A stretch of DNA of 64,000 nucleotides from Micromonospora citrea (lineage in GTDB: Bacteria; Actinomycetota; Actinomycetes; Mycobacteriales; Micromonosporaceae): positions 5,240,501 through 5,304,500 of the forward strand of contig NZ_FMHZ01000002.1 in assembly GCF_900090315.1 (NCBI RefSeq). Direction: 5' to 3'. Shown here one piece after another: positions 15,737 through 24,241 of this stretch (positions are counted from its first letter, which is position 1; the number at the start of each line of letters is the position of its first letter). The position numbers were made by a program, and so were the translations under genes. The notes beneath the pieces were generated by a model. It had not been told where the DNA came from. It saw only the letters and a program-made list of their open reading frames with translations, and did not search any database.

Positions 15737-16735
15737 TCAGCGGGTCGCCCCGCAGGACGGGCAGCGGTCGCCGGATCCGACCGCCCGGGGCCCGCGCCGC
15801 CCCCGCACCGCGAGCGCCAGGGGCAGCAGCGCCGGCCCGGCCAGGGCGACCACGACCGTCACCACGGCGAGCGTGGACCAGTCCGGGGTGGCCGGAAACC
15901 CCAGCAGTTGGCCGTACAGCGCGTCGGCCAGCGGATGCACGAGAAACAGGCCGATCGGGGTGAGCAGGATGAGCAGGGCCCAGCCGCCCCGGTGGTCGGC
16001 CCGCAGGGCCAGCCCCGCCGCGAGCAGCAGCACGACGACGAGCAGCGTCACGGCGGCGCCGGGCAGGATTCCGCTCGCCGTCCAGCCGTGGTAGCCGACG
16101 TGGGAGTCGTAGCGGGGTAGCAGGTTGACACCCGCGAGGGCGGCGACGACGACGGCGAGTAGGGGCGCCGCCCGTACCGCCACCGGCAGCCGGTCCGGCA
16201 GGCCCAGCGCCACGACGCCCAGCGCGACCTGCGGCAGCAGCACGTACAGTGGCGGGCGCGGCGCTCCGGCGAGAGCCGCGACCGGCACCACCGCGGCGGT
16301 GACCAGCAGGGCGAGGGCCACGGCGCGACGGGTCCACCGACCCGGGGCCACCGTGTGCACCGCCGCGGCGAGCAGCCAGGCGGCCCAGACGCCGATCCCC
16401 AGCGAGACGAACGGTCCGGCGTGCGGTATGCCCCACCGGGTCACCGGCGGGTGCAGTTCCAGCACCGACCATGCCCCCGCCAGCGCGGTCGCGGTGAGGA
16501 AGGCGAGGACGGCGGCGAGGCGTACGCCCGGGAGGACGTCGGCGGCCCCGGCGGCCCGCAGCCGCTGACGGAGGCCACCGCGCAGCAGGTCGGCGGCGTC
16601 CGCCGGCGAGGGCCAGCGCCGGCCCGGGTCGGCGAGGTCGAGGTACGTGCCGACGATCTCCGTGCCGCGCGCCCGGCGGTACTCGGCCGGGTACGCCCGC
16701 AGCAGCCGGTGGTAGCGCCGCTCCAGCTCGCTCAT
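15737..16735 (-). CDS. HAAS-type signalling membrane protein, partner of PadR
   Basis: The 332-residue protein starts with a soluble helical segment (MSELERRYHRLLRAYPAEYR, then EIVGTYLDLA) of the kind placed before membrane domains in PadR-linked HAAS/DUF1700-type proteins. About eight hydrophobic segments follow. The C-terminus ends in a basic stretch and CPSCGATR, half a zinc-ribbon-like knuckle of unknown meaning. Its ATG overlaps the PadR stop (ATGA), so translation is coupled. The pairing suggests that PadR controls the level of this membrane protein; the signal is unknown. Confidence 0.75.
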   Translation of the reverse strand: MSELERRYHRLLRAYPAEYRRARGTEIVGTYLDLADPGRRWPSPADAADLLRGGLRQRLRAAGAADVLPGVRLAAVLAFLTATALAGAWSVLELHPPVTRWGIPHAGPFVSLGIGVWAAWLLAAAVHTVAPGRWTRRAVALALLVTAAVVPVAALAGAPRPPLYVLLPQVALGVVALGLPDRLPVAVRAAPLLAVVVAALAGVNLLPRYDSHVGYHGWTASGILPGAAVTLLVVVLLLAAGLALRADHRGGWALLILLTPIGLFLVHPLADALYGQLLGFPATPDWSTLAVVTVVVALAGPALLPLALAVRGRRGPRAVGSGDRCPSCGATR

Positions 16736-17091
16736 GCCAACCCCCCGGCGGCACGCGGGGCGAGCGGCCGGGCGGCGCGGGCGCGCAGCCGGGCGGTGGC
16801 CGCCTCGACGTTGCGGCGCAGGCGCTCGGTCTCGGCGGTGAGCGTGGCGTCGCCGGCGGGGGAGAGGCGGTAGTAGCGGCGCAGCCGGCCGTCCACCACC
16901 TCCTCCCGGTCGACCTCGACCAGGCCGGTGTCGACCAGCCGGTCGAGCGCGCCGTAGAGGGTGCCGGGGCGCAGCGAGACGCGCCCGTCGGAGAGGGCGG
17001 CGACCTCGCCGATCAGCCCGTAGCCGTGCAGCGGCTCGCCGGCCAACGCGGTGAGGATCAGGAAGGTGGGTTCGCGCAGAGGTGTGTCCAC
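16732..17091 (-). CDS. PadR family transcriptional regulator
   Basis: The 119-residue product has the PadR winged helix: EPTFLILTALAGEPLHGYGL, then GTLYGALDRLVDTGLVE and a wing with RRYYRLSPAG. A helical tail for dimerisation follows. The start GTG 17091 has TACATT on the gene strand six nt upstream (17103-17098) and no ribosome binding site at a normal distance, so it is probably leaderless. A GTAACGG/CCGTTAC dyad overlaps this promoter, which fits autorepression. It is co-translated with the downstream membrane protein. Confidence 0.9.
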   Translation of the reverse strand: MDTPLREPTFLILTALAGEPLHGYGLIGEVAALSDGRVSLRPGTLYGALDRLVDTGLVEVDREEVVDGRLRRYYRLSPAGDATLTAETERLRRNVEAATARLRARAARPLAPRAAGGLA

Positions 17092-17100
17092 TCCCGCAAT

Positions 17101-17134
17101 GTAACGGACGCGAAGGTATATCGGTGGCCGTTAC
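17101..17134. promoter_or_regulatory. Candidate PadR operator
   Basis: GTAACGG (17101-17107) and CCGTTAC (17128-17134) form a 7-bp-arm dyad spanning 34 bp. The proximal arm overlaps the predicted -10 of padR. Confidence 0.5.
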
Positions 17135-17175
17135 GTGACCGACCGACCGCCTCGCGCCTCGTGCCTCGCGTCTCG

Positions 17176-17241
17176 CGCAACTTCGGGGAAAGCGCTGCAT
17201 CCGCGCGCGCGCGCCGAGACGGCAACTTTCCCGAAGTTGCG
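17176..17241. repeat. Intergenic palindrome, CGCAACTTCGGG arms
   Basis: The left arm 17176-17192 and right arm 17226-17241 match at 16 positions with one bulged G. They surround an alternating CG-rich loop. It lies between the glnA terminator and the padR promoter, so it is not needed as the glnA terminator. Confidence 0.75.
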
Positions 17242-17299
17242 TGGGGCGGCTGCGTGGGGCGGGACGATATCGGGCGGCTGGCGGGTGAGTTGACGGCAC

Positions 17300-17335
17300 G
17301 AAGGAAGGCCCCGGGCACGCCCGGGGCCTTCCTTC
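17300..17335 (-). terminator. glnA terminator
   Basis: GAAGGAAGGCCCCGGG (17300-17315) pairs perfectly with 17320-17335 around a 4-nt loop, 25 bp past the glnA stop. It is one of the strongest hairpins in the window. Confidence 0.85.
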
Positions 17336-17359
17336 GGTGGAACTTCGGCGGGTGCTGGA

Positions 17360-18784
17360 TCAGCAGTCGAAGTACATGGCGAACTCGTGCGGGGTCGGGC
17401 GCAGGCGCACCGGGTCGACCTCGTTGGTCCGCTTCCACTCGATCCAGGTCGAGATCAGGTCGGGCGTGAAGACCCCACCGTCGAGCAGGTAGTCGTGGTC
17501 GGCCTCCAGAGAGTCCAGCACCGCCGACAGCGAGCCCGGCACCTGCTTGACGTCGCCCCACTCCTCCGGCGGCAGGTCGTACAGGTCCTTGTCGATCGGC
17601 GCCGGCGGCTCGATCTTGCTCTTGATGCCGTCGAGACCGGCCATCATCATGGCCGAGAAGGCCAGGTAGACGTTGGCCGACGGGTCCGGCACGCGGAACT
17701 CGACCCGCTTGGCCTTCGGGTTGCTGCCGGTCACCGGGATGCGGGTGCAGGCGGAGCGGTTGCGCTGCGAGTAGACCAGGTTGACCGGTGCCTCGAAGCC
17801 CGGCACCAGCCGGCGGTACGAGTTGACCGTCGGGTTGGTGAAGGCCAGCAGCGACGGGGCGTGGTGCAGCAGGCCGCCGATGTACCAGCGGGCGGTGTCC
17901 GACAGGCCGGCGTAGCCGGTCTCGTCGTAGAACAGCGGCTCGCCGTTGAGCCAGAGGCTCTGGTGGGTGTGCATGCCGGAGCCGTTGTCGCCGAAGAGCG
18001 GCTTGGGCATGAACGTCGCGGTCTTGCCGTTGGCCCACGCCTCGTTCTTCACGATGTACTTGAAGAGCTGGAGCTGGTCGGCCGCGTGCAGCAGCGTCGA
18101 GAACCGGTAGTTGATCTCGGACTGGCCGGCGGTGCCCACCTCGTGGTGCGAGCGCTCCACGGTGAACCCGCTGTCGACCAGCCGACGCACGATGCTGTCG
18201 CGCAGGTCGGCGAGGTGGTCGACCGGCGGCACCGGGAAGTAGCCACCCTTCATCGCGGTCTTGTAGCCGCGGTTGCCGCCCTCCTCGACCCGACCGGTGT
18301 TCCAGGCGCCCTCGATCGAGTCGATGTAGTAGTACGACTGGTGCGCCGAGGTCTCGTGGCGGATGGAGTCGAAGATGTAGAACTCCGCCTCGGCGCCGAA
18401 GTACGCGGTGTCGGCGATACCGCTCGCGGCGAGGTACGCCTCGGCCTTCTTCGCCACGTTGCGCGGGTCCCGGGAGTAGGCCTCCCGGGTGAACGGGTCG
18501 TGGACGAAGAAGTTGAGCGCGAGGGTCTTCTGCGCCCGGAAGGGGTCGATGAAGGCGGTGGCGACGTCCGGGAGCAGGAGCATGTCCGACTCGTGGATCG
18601 ACTGGAAGCCGCGGATCGACGAGCCGTCGAAGGCCAGGCCCTCGGTGAAGAATTCGTCGTCGACCGACTCGACCGGCAGGTTGAAGTGCTGCATCACACC
18701 GGGCAGGTCACAGAAACGTACGTCGACGAACTTCACGTCCTCGTTCTTGAGGTATCGCAGGAGTTCCTCGGGATTGGCGAACAC
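17360..18784 (-). CDS. glnA: Type I glutamine synthetase
   Basis: The 474-residue protein is the standard bacterial GSI-beta length. It has the beta-grasp start, [25 protein letters not shown] with metal-binding Glu residues, the [12 protein letters not shown] loop, the RIP motif in [20 protein letters not shown], and [10 protein letters not shown] near the C-terminus. The Tyr in that last motif is the site that GlnE adenylylates. It condenses glutamate and ammonia with ATP. The GTG at 18784 has AGGAGG four nt upstream; an upstream ATG would add seven residues that break the family start. A four-half-site GlnR-like box lies 58-95 nt upstream, so nitrogen control is expected at both transcription and protein level. 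Confidence 0.97.
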   Translation of the reverse strand: MFANPEELLRYLKNEDVKFVDVRFCDLPGVMQHFNLPVESVDDEFFTEGLAFDGSSIRGFQSIHESDMLLLPDVATAFIDPFRAQKTLALNFFVHDPFTREAYSRDPRNVAKKAEAYLAASGIADTAYFGAEAEFYIFDSIRHETSAHQSYYYIDSIEGAWNTGRVEEGGNRGYKTAMKGGYFPVPPVDHLADLRDSIVRRLVDSGFTVERSHHEVGTAGQSEINYRFSTLLHAADQLQLFKYIVKNEAWANGKTATFMPKPLFGDNGSGMHTHQSLWLNGEPLFYDETGYAGLSDTARWYIGGLLHHAPSLLAFTNPTVNSYRRLVPGFEAPVNLVYSQRNRSACTRIPVTGSNPKAKRVEFRVPDPSANVYLAFSAMMMAGLDGIKSKIEPPAPIDKDLYDLPPEEWGDVKQVPGSLSAVLDSLEADHDYLLDGGVFTPDLISTWIEWKRTNEVDPVRLRPTPHEFAMYFDC

Positions 18785-18841
18785 ACGTCCTCCTGGCACG
18801 TCCACGGGTGGCTAGGCTCCTGGCGACGCTATGGCCGCGCG

Positions 18842-18879
18842 GTTGCCCGGCCGTGTCTTGAGTGTTTCTGCCGTGTTAC
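18842..18879 (-). promoter_or_regulatory. GlnR-type box upstream of glnA
   Basis: Read on the gene strand: GTAAC-N6-GAAAC-N6-GACAC-N6-GCAAC. The first two half-sites match the actinobacterial GlnR consensus gTnAC-N6-GaAAC perfectly; the next two have one mismatch each and keep the 11-bp spacing. It lies upstream of a possible -10 (TAGCGT, 18829-18824). Confidence 0.75.
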
Positions 18880-19046
18880 GTCCCTCGCGGAGCGTCATCC
18901 GCGCCGCTCGGGCGGGGCGATCGGGCGAAGGGACGCCCCCGGCTGTGCCAGTGTAGTGACACTTGCTCGCTTTGGTCCCTTTATGCGCTGCGGGTACCCG
19001 CGACCACACCCGACCCGCCCGTACGCCCTGGATACCCTTGACCGTT

Positions 19047-19763
19047 GTGACCAACCCGCATGACCGGCCCGCGCCGCCCGCCTCCGATCCCACCTTCACC
19101 CCGCCCAGCCTGGGCCGCCGCTTCGGTGCGCTGGTGATCGACTGGGTGCTCTGCCTCCTGGCGGCCCGGGGCTTCGCCGACCCGGTACGCGACGGCTGGG
19201 CGCCCGTGCTGGTGCTGATCCTGGAGTACGGCTTCTTCCTCGGCCTGTTCGCCCAGACGCCCGGCATGTTCATCACGAAGATCCGTTGCGTCGCGTGGGC
19301 CGACGGCGGCCGCATCGGTCTGGTCCGGGGGCTGCTGCGCGGCCTCCTGCTCGCCCTCGTCGTGCCGGCCCTGCTCATGGACAACCACCGCCGCGGCCTG
19401 CACGACCGCCTGGCAGGCTCCGTCATCACCCCCACCCCCGCCCCTGACGCGCCCCCCGCCCCCACCCCCCGCCCGCCCCCGCGATCTTGTACTTTCTGCC
19501 CCGGCGAAACGGGCACAAGCCGCGAAGCGGGGGCCGAAACTGCAAGATCGCCGAGGCGAGGGGTGGGCGATGGACGGGGCGCGGGCGAGGGCGGGGCGGC
19601 GGGCGGTGGGGAGGGCGCGAAAAGTACGAGAGCCGGGCCCGACGGGGCCCGGCTCTTCGCGTACGTCTGTGTCGTCAGCGACCGCGCGACTGGCGGAACG
19701 CGCCGCGCGGGGGCCGCATGTTCTTCGGGATCGCGCCCTTGGGCATCTGCGGGCGGGCGGTGA
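19047..19763 (+). CDS. RDD family membrane protein with suspect C-terminal extension
   Basis: The RDD part is residues 1 to about 130: LGRRFGALVIDWVLCLLAA with the Arg/Asp pair in the first membrane segment, QTPGMFITKIRCV, and a last segment before RRGLHDRLAGSV. The start is GTG 19047, with TACCCT eight nt upstream (leaderless). After GSVITPTPAPD the frame continues for about 105 residues of low-complexity sequence through a palindrome and a terminator hairpin and into the 3' end of the opposing gene. A TGA at 19445-19447 is one base out of frame; one extra C in the preceding C-runs would end the protein at about residue 132. The real protein probably ends there. Confidence 0.8.
   Translation: MTNPHDRPAPPASDPTFTPPSLGRRFGALVIDWVLCLLAARGFADPVRDGWAPVLVLILEYGFFLGLFAQTPGMFITKIRCVAWADGGRIGLVRGLLRGLLLALVVPALLMDNHRRGLHDRLAGSVITPTPAPDAPPAPTPRPPPRSCTFCPGETGTSREAGAETARSPRRGVGDGRGAGEGGAAGGGEGAKSTRAGPDGARLFAYVCVVSDRATGGTRRAGAACSSGSRPWASAGGR
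19481..19551. repeat. Intergenic-type palindrome, GCGATCTTG arms
   Basis: GCGATCTTG (19481-19489) pairs with CAAGATCGC (19543-19551). Further in, TTTC pairs with GAAA and GCCCC with GGGGC. It lies within the apparent C-terminal extension of the RDD frame and shares its ATCTTG arm with the palindrome at 15674. Confidence 0.75.
19629..19656. terminator. Terminator between RDD and DUF4191 genes
   Basis: AGAGCCGGGCCC (19629-19640) pairs perfectly with GGGCCCGGCTCT (19645-19656), loop GACG. It lies 19 bp beyond the DUF4191 stop and can serve both convergent genes. Confidence 0.8.
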
Positions 19764-20364
19764 GCGCCTTGAGCCGCTTGTCCAGCGAGTTGACATCCTT
19801 GCCGGTGAGGTTGCGTGGCAGCCGCATCAGCGTCATCCGCAGCTTGCGGATGGGCAGCTCGCCCTCCTCCTGCCCGATCACGTAGTCGTAGAGCGGGGCC
19901 GAGCCGATGACCTTGGCCAGCCGCCGCTTCTCCTGGCCGAGCAGGCCGCGCACCCGCTGCGGGTTGCCCTCGGCCAGCAGGATCACGCCGGGACGGCCGA
20001 TGACCAGGTGGACCATGTCCATCTGCGTGGTCGAGCTGACCGCCGGGGTGACCCGCCAGTCGCCGCGCATGCTCTCCATGATCTGGGCCGCGGCGCCCGG
20101 CTGCCCCTCCGCCGCGTTCATCATCGCCCGGTTGGAGCGCAGGTTGAGCACGACCAGCAGGCATAGCAGGGCGAACAGGATGCCCAGCGGCAGCCAGATC
20201 CAGCCCCAGAGCAGGACCGCGACCACGGTGAGCGCGAGCGGGATCAGCACCGCGGCGGCGGCCAGCGGGGCGAACCACCTGTCCTGCTTGGCGGTGAACT
20301 TGAACACCATCCCGATCTGCTTAAGCCGCTGGCCGAACGAGACCTTCTCCTGGGGCTTTGCCAT
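19675..20364 (-). CDS. DUF4191 domain membrane protein
   Basis: The 229-residue protein has a basic N-terminus, two membrane helices at about residues 32-75 (WFAPLAAAAVLIPLALTVVA and LPLGILFALLCLLVVLN), and a basic cytosolic domain with VIGRPGVILLAEG and GQEEGELPIRKLRMTL. This matches the DUF4191 family found next to lipA in actinobacteria (Rv2219 in M. tuberculosis). The function is unknown; the conserved place suggests a link to lipoate or membrane metabolism. The ATG 20364 has TAGACT seven nt upstream (leaderless). Confidence 0.88.
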   Translation of the reverse strand: MAKPQEKVSFGQRLKQIGMVFKFTAKQDRWFAPLAAAAVLIPLALTVVAVLLWGWIWLPLGILFALLCLLVVLNLRSNRAMMNAAEGQPGAAAQIMESMRGDWRVTPAVSSTTQMDMVHLVIGRPGVILLAEGNPQRVRGLLGQEKRRLAKVIGSAPLYDYVIGQEEGELPIRKLRMTLMRLPRNLTGKDVNSLDKRLKALTARPQMPKGAIPKNMRPPRGAFRQSRGR

Positions 20365-20419
20365 GCCGGTGAGTCTAGTGGTCGCCGCACGCCGCGATCA
20401 CCCGCGGCCGGGCTGAGTA

Positions 20420-20459
20420 CCTTACGCCGTCGTACCGCCCCCGGGCGGCCGGAGTAAGG
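20420..20459. other. Hairpin in the divergent spacer upstream of DUF4191
   Basis: CCTTAC (20420-20425) and GTAAGG (20454-20459) enclose a CCGCC/GGCGG stem. It lies between two divergent genes, so it is more likely a regulatory dyad than a terminator. Confidence 0.35.
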
Positions 20460-20560
20460 CACCTCGGCGGGTGAAGATTAGGCGGCACACCCATGCCGCG
20501 GGGCCACCTTCACGCGGAGAGTCAGAGTCGACAGCTGACGACGACCGCAGGGAGCCCGAG

Positions 20561-20731
20561 ATGTTCGCCACGGACGCAGACCTCATCCTCTCCATCCACC
20601 GTACGCACGCCGCCGAGTTGCGCGCCGAGGCCGAGGCCGACCGGCTCGCCCGGAGCCTGCCGCGCCGCTCCACGCGCGGCTGGTTGAGCCGGCGGCACCA
20701 CGCGAGCCGTCGCGCCGACGGCCGCCGGTGA
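20561..20731 (+). CDS. Small basic protein, unrecognised
   Basis: The 56-residue product is Arg/Ala/His-rich, begins MFATDADLILSIHRTHAAEL and ends in a basic tail (RHHASRRADGRR). It has no membrane segment. The ATG at 20561 has AGGGAG seven nt upstream, and the stop overlaps a GTG that could start the next gene (GTGA). Short proteins of this shape are common in actinobacteria without assigned function. I call it real because of the ribosome binding site and coupling. Confidence 0.6.
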   Translation: MFATDADLILSIHRTHAAELRAEAEADRLARSLPRRSTRGWLSRRHHASRRADGRR

Positions 20732-21039
20732 GCGCCCCCGTGCCCCCGGCGGGCGACACCGGCCCACCGGGGGCCGTGACCGTCGCGACGACGGTCCTGA
20801 TCGAACCGACGACGGCTGGCGCCGACCCACCCCGGGTCGGCGCTGGCCCTCGTTCCGCGCCCTCCGGCGCGCCCGCGCCGTCTCCCGGCGTCCGGCCGGT
20901 CTCGGCGGTCGGGCCGTCTTCCGGCGTCCGGCCGGTCTCGGCGGTCGGGGCGCCCGTTCCGGCAGCGCCGGGGCCGTCGAACGCTGACCGGCCGGTCAGC
21001 GGAATCGGCGGCGGCGCGGGGCGTGGCATGCTCGGTGCC

Positions 21040-23937
21040 GTGACCGTACGCGCCGCCAGCACCGTCCTCGTGGGCCGCCAACCGGAGATCGCGGCCCTGC
21101 GCGACGCGCTCGGCCGGGCCCGCGCGGGGGAGCCGACCACCGTCCTGCTCGGCGGCGAGGCCGGGGTGGGCAAGACCCGTCTGGTGGAGGAGTTCGGCCG
21201 GTCGGCCGCCGAGGCCGGCGCCCGGCTACTGGTCGGCCAGTGCCTCGAACTCGGCGAGGCCGGCCTGCCCTTCGCGCCGTTCGCCGCGGCGCTGCGCGCG
21301 GTGCTGCGCCACGACGGCCCCGGCGTCTTCGACGGGTACGAGGCCGAGTTCGCCCGCCTCCTGCCGGAGCTGGGCCGAGGGCCGGTCGGTGTCGCCGCGC
21401 CGGCCCCGGCGCCGCTCTCCGACGCGCCGCGCGGCTACCTGTTCGACCTGGTCGCCGAGCTGTTTCAGCGGCTGGCCGCCGGGCAGCCCCTGGTGCTGGT
21501 GATCGAGGACCTGCACTGGGCCGACCGGTCCACCCGCGACCTCATCGCCTTCCTGGTGCGGGCCGCCCGCACGGCCCGGCTGCTGCTGGTCTGCACCTAC
21601 CGCACCGACGAACTGCACCGCGGGCACCCGCTGCGGCCCTTCCTCGCCGAGCTGGACCGGGCGCGCGGCGTCGAGCGGATCGAGCTGGGCCGGCTCGACC
21701 GGGACGGCACCGGCGCGATCCTGGCCGACCTGCTCGGCGCCGAGCAGCACGCCCGGGCGGTCGACGACATCCACGATCGCACCCAGGGCAACCCGTTCTT
21801 CATCGAGGAGCTGGCCGCCGCCGGTGGCCCGATCGGCTGCGCCGCGCTGCCCGAGACGCTGCGCGACCTGCTGTTGGCCCGCGTGGACCGGCTGCCCGAG
21901 CCGGCCCAGCGCGTGCTGCGCATCGCCGCCGCCGGCGGCACCCGCTTCGCCCACCAGCTCATCGCCGAGGTCGCGGGGCTGCCCGAGCCCGAGCTGGAGG
22001 ACGCGCTGCGCGCCGCCGTCGCCGCCCAGCTCGTGGTGGCCGACCCGGAGGGCGACTACGAGTTCCGGCACGCGCTGGTCCGCGAGGCGGTGCACGACGA
22101 GCTGCTGCCCGGCGAGCACGCCCGGCTGCACGCCCGCTTCGCGGCGGCCATCGAGGCACAGCCGCACCTGGTGGCGGCCGGCCGCGCCCCGGCCGAGATC
22201 GCCCACCACTGGTACGCCGCGCACGACCACCCCCGTGCCCTGGTGGCCGCCCGCGCAGCCGCGTGCGCTGCCGCCGACCGGTACGCGTACGCCGAGCAGA
22301 GCCGGCTGCTGGAGCGGGTGCTGGAGTTGTGGGAGCTGGTGCCCGACGCGGGTGACCGGCTCGGCATGGACCACCTCGCGGTGCTGGAGGAGACCATCGC
22401 GGCGGCCACCACGGCCGGCGACTACCAGCGGGCGCTCACCCTCACCCGGGCGGCGCTGGCCGAGGTGGACACCGACGCCGAGCCGCTGCGCGCGGCGCTG
22501 CTGCTGGACCGGCGCGGCCGGATGCTGGCCATGCTCGGCAAGAGCGACGGCACGGTCGAGCTGTGGGAGGCGTACCGGCTGACGTCGGCGGTGCCGGACG
22601 GGCCGGAGCGGGTCCGGCTGCTCGGCGACATCGCGGCGCACCTGATGAGGACGGATCCCGAGGACGCGGCCGCGCTCGCCGCCGAGGCGAGGGCGGCGGT
22701 GGAGGCGTACGGGGACGACCCGGAGCTGCTGCCGACCCGGATCACCATCCTCTGCCGTACCGCGCCCTCGCCCGAGCGTCGCCTGGCCGGGTTGCGCCTG
22801 GCCGAGGACCGGGCCCGCGCCGCCGGCTCCGGGCCGGCGCTGGTGAGCGCGCTGGTCCACCTCTCCGACGTGCTCTGCGAGCTGGGCCGGTACGCCGAGT
22901 CGGCCGACGCCGCCGCCGCCGGGGTGACGGAGGCGCGGCGGGTGGGCATCAGCCGTTCCACCGGGGCCTACCTGCTGTCGAACCAGGCCGAGGCGCTGAT
23001 CGCGCTGGGTCGCTGGGACGAGGCCGACGCGGCGTGCGCGGAGGCGGCCCGAATCGACCCGCCGGGCGTGTCGGGGATGCACTGGCTCGAGCTTCGCGCC
23101 GGCCTGCGACTGGCCCGGGGCCACCCGGGCGCGGACGAGCTGGTGGGCCGGGCCCTCAGCTTCCTCGCCCGGCCCTTCCTGTGGCCGAACCACCGGTTGC
23201 CGTTGCGGGAGCTGCGGATCGAGGCGGCGCTGGCGGCGGACGACTCGACCGAGGCCGTGTGCGCGTCCCACGCCGCCCTGGCCGACGAACGGCTGCCGCA
23301 GGAGCCCCGCGAGGGCTGGCCGGTGCTCAGCGCCGTCGCCAGGACCGCCGCGCGGGCCGGCGACTCCGGGCTGGCCGCCCAGGCCGCCGCGCTCGCCGCC
23401 CGCCTGCCGGCCCGCGTCCCGGCCGAGCGGGCGCACGCCGCCCAGGTCGGCGCCCTCCTCTCGGCAGGTGCCGAGGCGCTGCCGGCGTGGCGGGCGGCGG
23501 TCGAGGCGTGGCGCGCGGACGGGCAGCCGTACCCGCTCGGACGGGCGTTGCTGGCGCTCGCCGAGGCGGCCGCCGCGGCGGGGGAGCGGGACGACGTGGC
23601 GGCGGCGGTGGCCGAGGTCGCCGCGATCGCCGACCGGCTCGGCGCGACGCCGCTCGCCGAGCGGGCCGCCACCCTGGCCCGCCGGGTGGGCCTGCGCGGG
23701 GCGACCCGTGGCCGCCCCGGCGCCGACCTGCTCACCCTGCGGGAGCGGGAGGTGCTGCGGCTGGTCGCCGAGGGGCACAGCAACAGCCGGATCGCCGAGG
23801 AGCTCTTCATCTCGCCGAAGACGGCGAGCGTGCACGTCTCGCGGATCATCGCCAAGCTCGACGTGAGCAACCGGGTCGAGGCCGCCGCGCTGGCCCACCG
23901 TCTCGGCCTGCTCGGCGAGCCCACCGCCCCCCGCTGA
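21040..23937 (+). CDS. Large LuxR-family ATPase regulator (LAL type)
   Basis: From GTG 21040 the product is 965 residues. An AAA/NB-ARC-like ATPase opens it: STVLVGRQPEIAAL, Walker A LLGGEAGVGKTRL and Walker B LVLVIEDLHWAD. A long TPR-like helical region follows, and the C-terminus is a LuxR helix-turn-helix (LTLREREVLRLVAEGHSNSR, then AEELFISPKTASVHVSRII). LAL regulators sense a ligand through the helical region and activate metabolite or sugar genes. The same frame opens at GTG 20728, overlapping the previous stop, which would add 104 Pro/Gly/Ser-rich residues with a short internal repeat; I prefer 21040 because it begins at the domain. The target is unknown and no obvious pathway lies next to it. 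Confidence 0.88.
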   Translation: MTVRAASTVLVGRQPEIAALRDALGRARAGEPTTVLLGGEAGVGKTRLVEEFGRSAAEAGARLLVGQCLELGEAGLPFAPFAAALRAVLRHDGPGVFDGYEAEFARLLPELGRGPVGVAAPAPAPLSDAPRGYLFDLVAELFQRLAAGQPLVLVIEDLHWADRSTRDLIAFLVRAARTARLLLVCTYRTDELHRGHPLRPFLAELDRARGVERIELGRLDRDGTGAILADLLGAEQHARAVDDIHDRTQGNPFFIEELAAAGGPIGCAALPETLRDLLLARVDRLPEPAQRVLRIAAAGGTRFAHQLIAEVAGLPEPELEDALRAAVAAQLVVADPEGDYEFRHALVREAVHDELLPGEHARLHARFAAAIEAQPHLVAAGRAPAEIAHHWYAAHDHPRALVAARAAACAAADRYAYAEQSRLLERVLELWELVPDAGDRLGMDHLAVLEETIAAATTAGDYQRALTLTRAALAEVDTDAEPLRAALLLDRRGRMLAMLGKSDGTVELWEAYRLTSAVPDGPERVRLLGDIAAHLMRTDPEDAAALAAEARAAVEAYGDDPELLPTRITILCRTAPSPERRLAGLRLAEDRARAAGSGPALVSALVHLSDVLCELGRYAESADAAAAGVTEARRVGISRSTGAYLLSNQAEALIALGRWDEADAACAEAARIDPPGVSGMHWLELRAGLRLARGHPGADELVGRALSFLARPFLWPNHRLPLRELRIEAALAADDSTEAVCASHAALADERLPQEPREGWPVLSAVARTAARAGDSGLAAQAAALAARLPARVPAERAHAAQVGALLSAGAEALPAWRAAVEAWRADGQPYPLGRALLALAEAAAAAGERDDVAAAVAEVAAIADRLGATPLAERAATLARRVGLRGATRGRPGADLLTLREREVLRLVAEGHSNSRIAEELFISPKTASVHVSRIIAKLDVSNRVEAAALAHRLGLLGEPTAPR

Positions 23938-24000
23938 CGGGGCGGCGAGCACCGCCGGCCGGGTGAGCCGGGGCCGGCGAGCGCCGTCTCCGGCTCGGCG

Positions 24001-24147
24001 GCGAGAGCCGTTCCGGATGGAAGCGGGGCGGCGAGAGCCGTTTCGGATGGGAGCGGGGCGGCGAGAGCCGTTTCGGATGGGAGCGGGGCGGCGAGAGCCG
24101 TTTCGGATGGGAGCGGGGCGGCGAGCGCCAGACCGGATGAGCAAGGC
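24001..24147. repeat. 30-bp tandem repeat, four copies plus degenerate flanks
   Basis: Copies at 24001-24030, 24031-24060, 24061-24090 and 24091-24120 share GCGAGAGCCGTTTCGGATGG; the last three are identical. Degenerate copies lie at 23960-24000 and 24121-24147. The array fills the 304-bp gap between the LAL gene and lipA stops. Confidence 0.92.
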
Positions 24148-24241
24148 GGCGAGTACCACCGCCGCATCGGCGGGGCGGCGCGCACCGCTGCCCCGCCGGC
24201 CATCGGTCGGCGGGACGGCGGTCAGGCGGTGCCGGGCCGGG

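Noticed and set aside
20728..21039. N-terminal extension of the LAL regulator from GTG 20728
   Set aside because: It was not excluded, but the added 104 residues are low-complexity and the domain starts at 21040; the overlap with the previous stop keeps it possible.
24001..24203. Repeat protein encoded by the 30-bp array (ALAAPLPSET-type units)
   Set aside because: The unit is a multiple of three so all frames stay open; there is no ribosome site, and the array lies between two gene ends.
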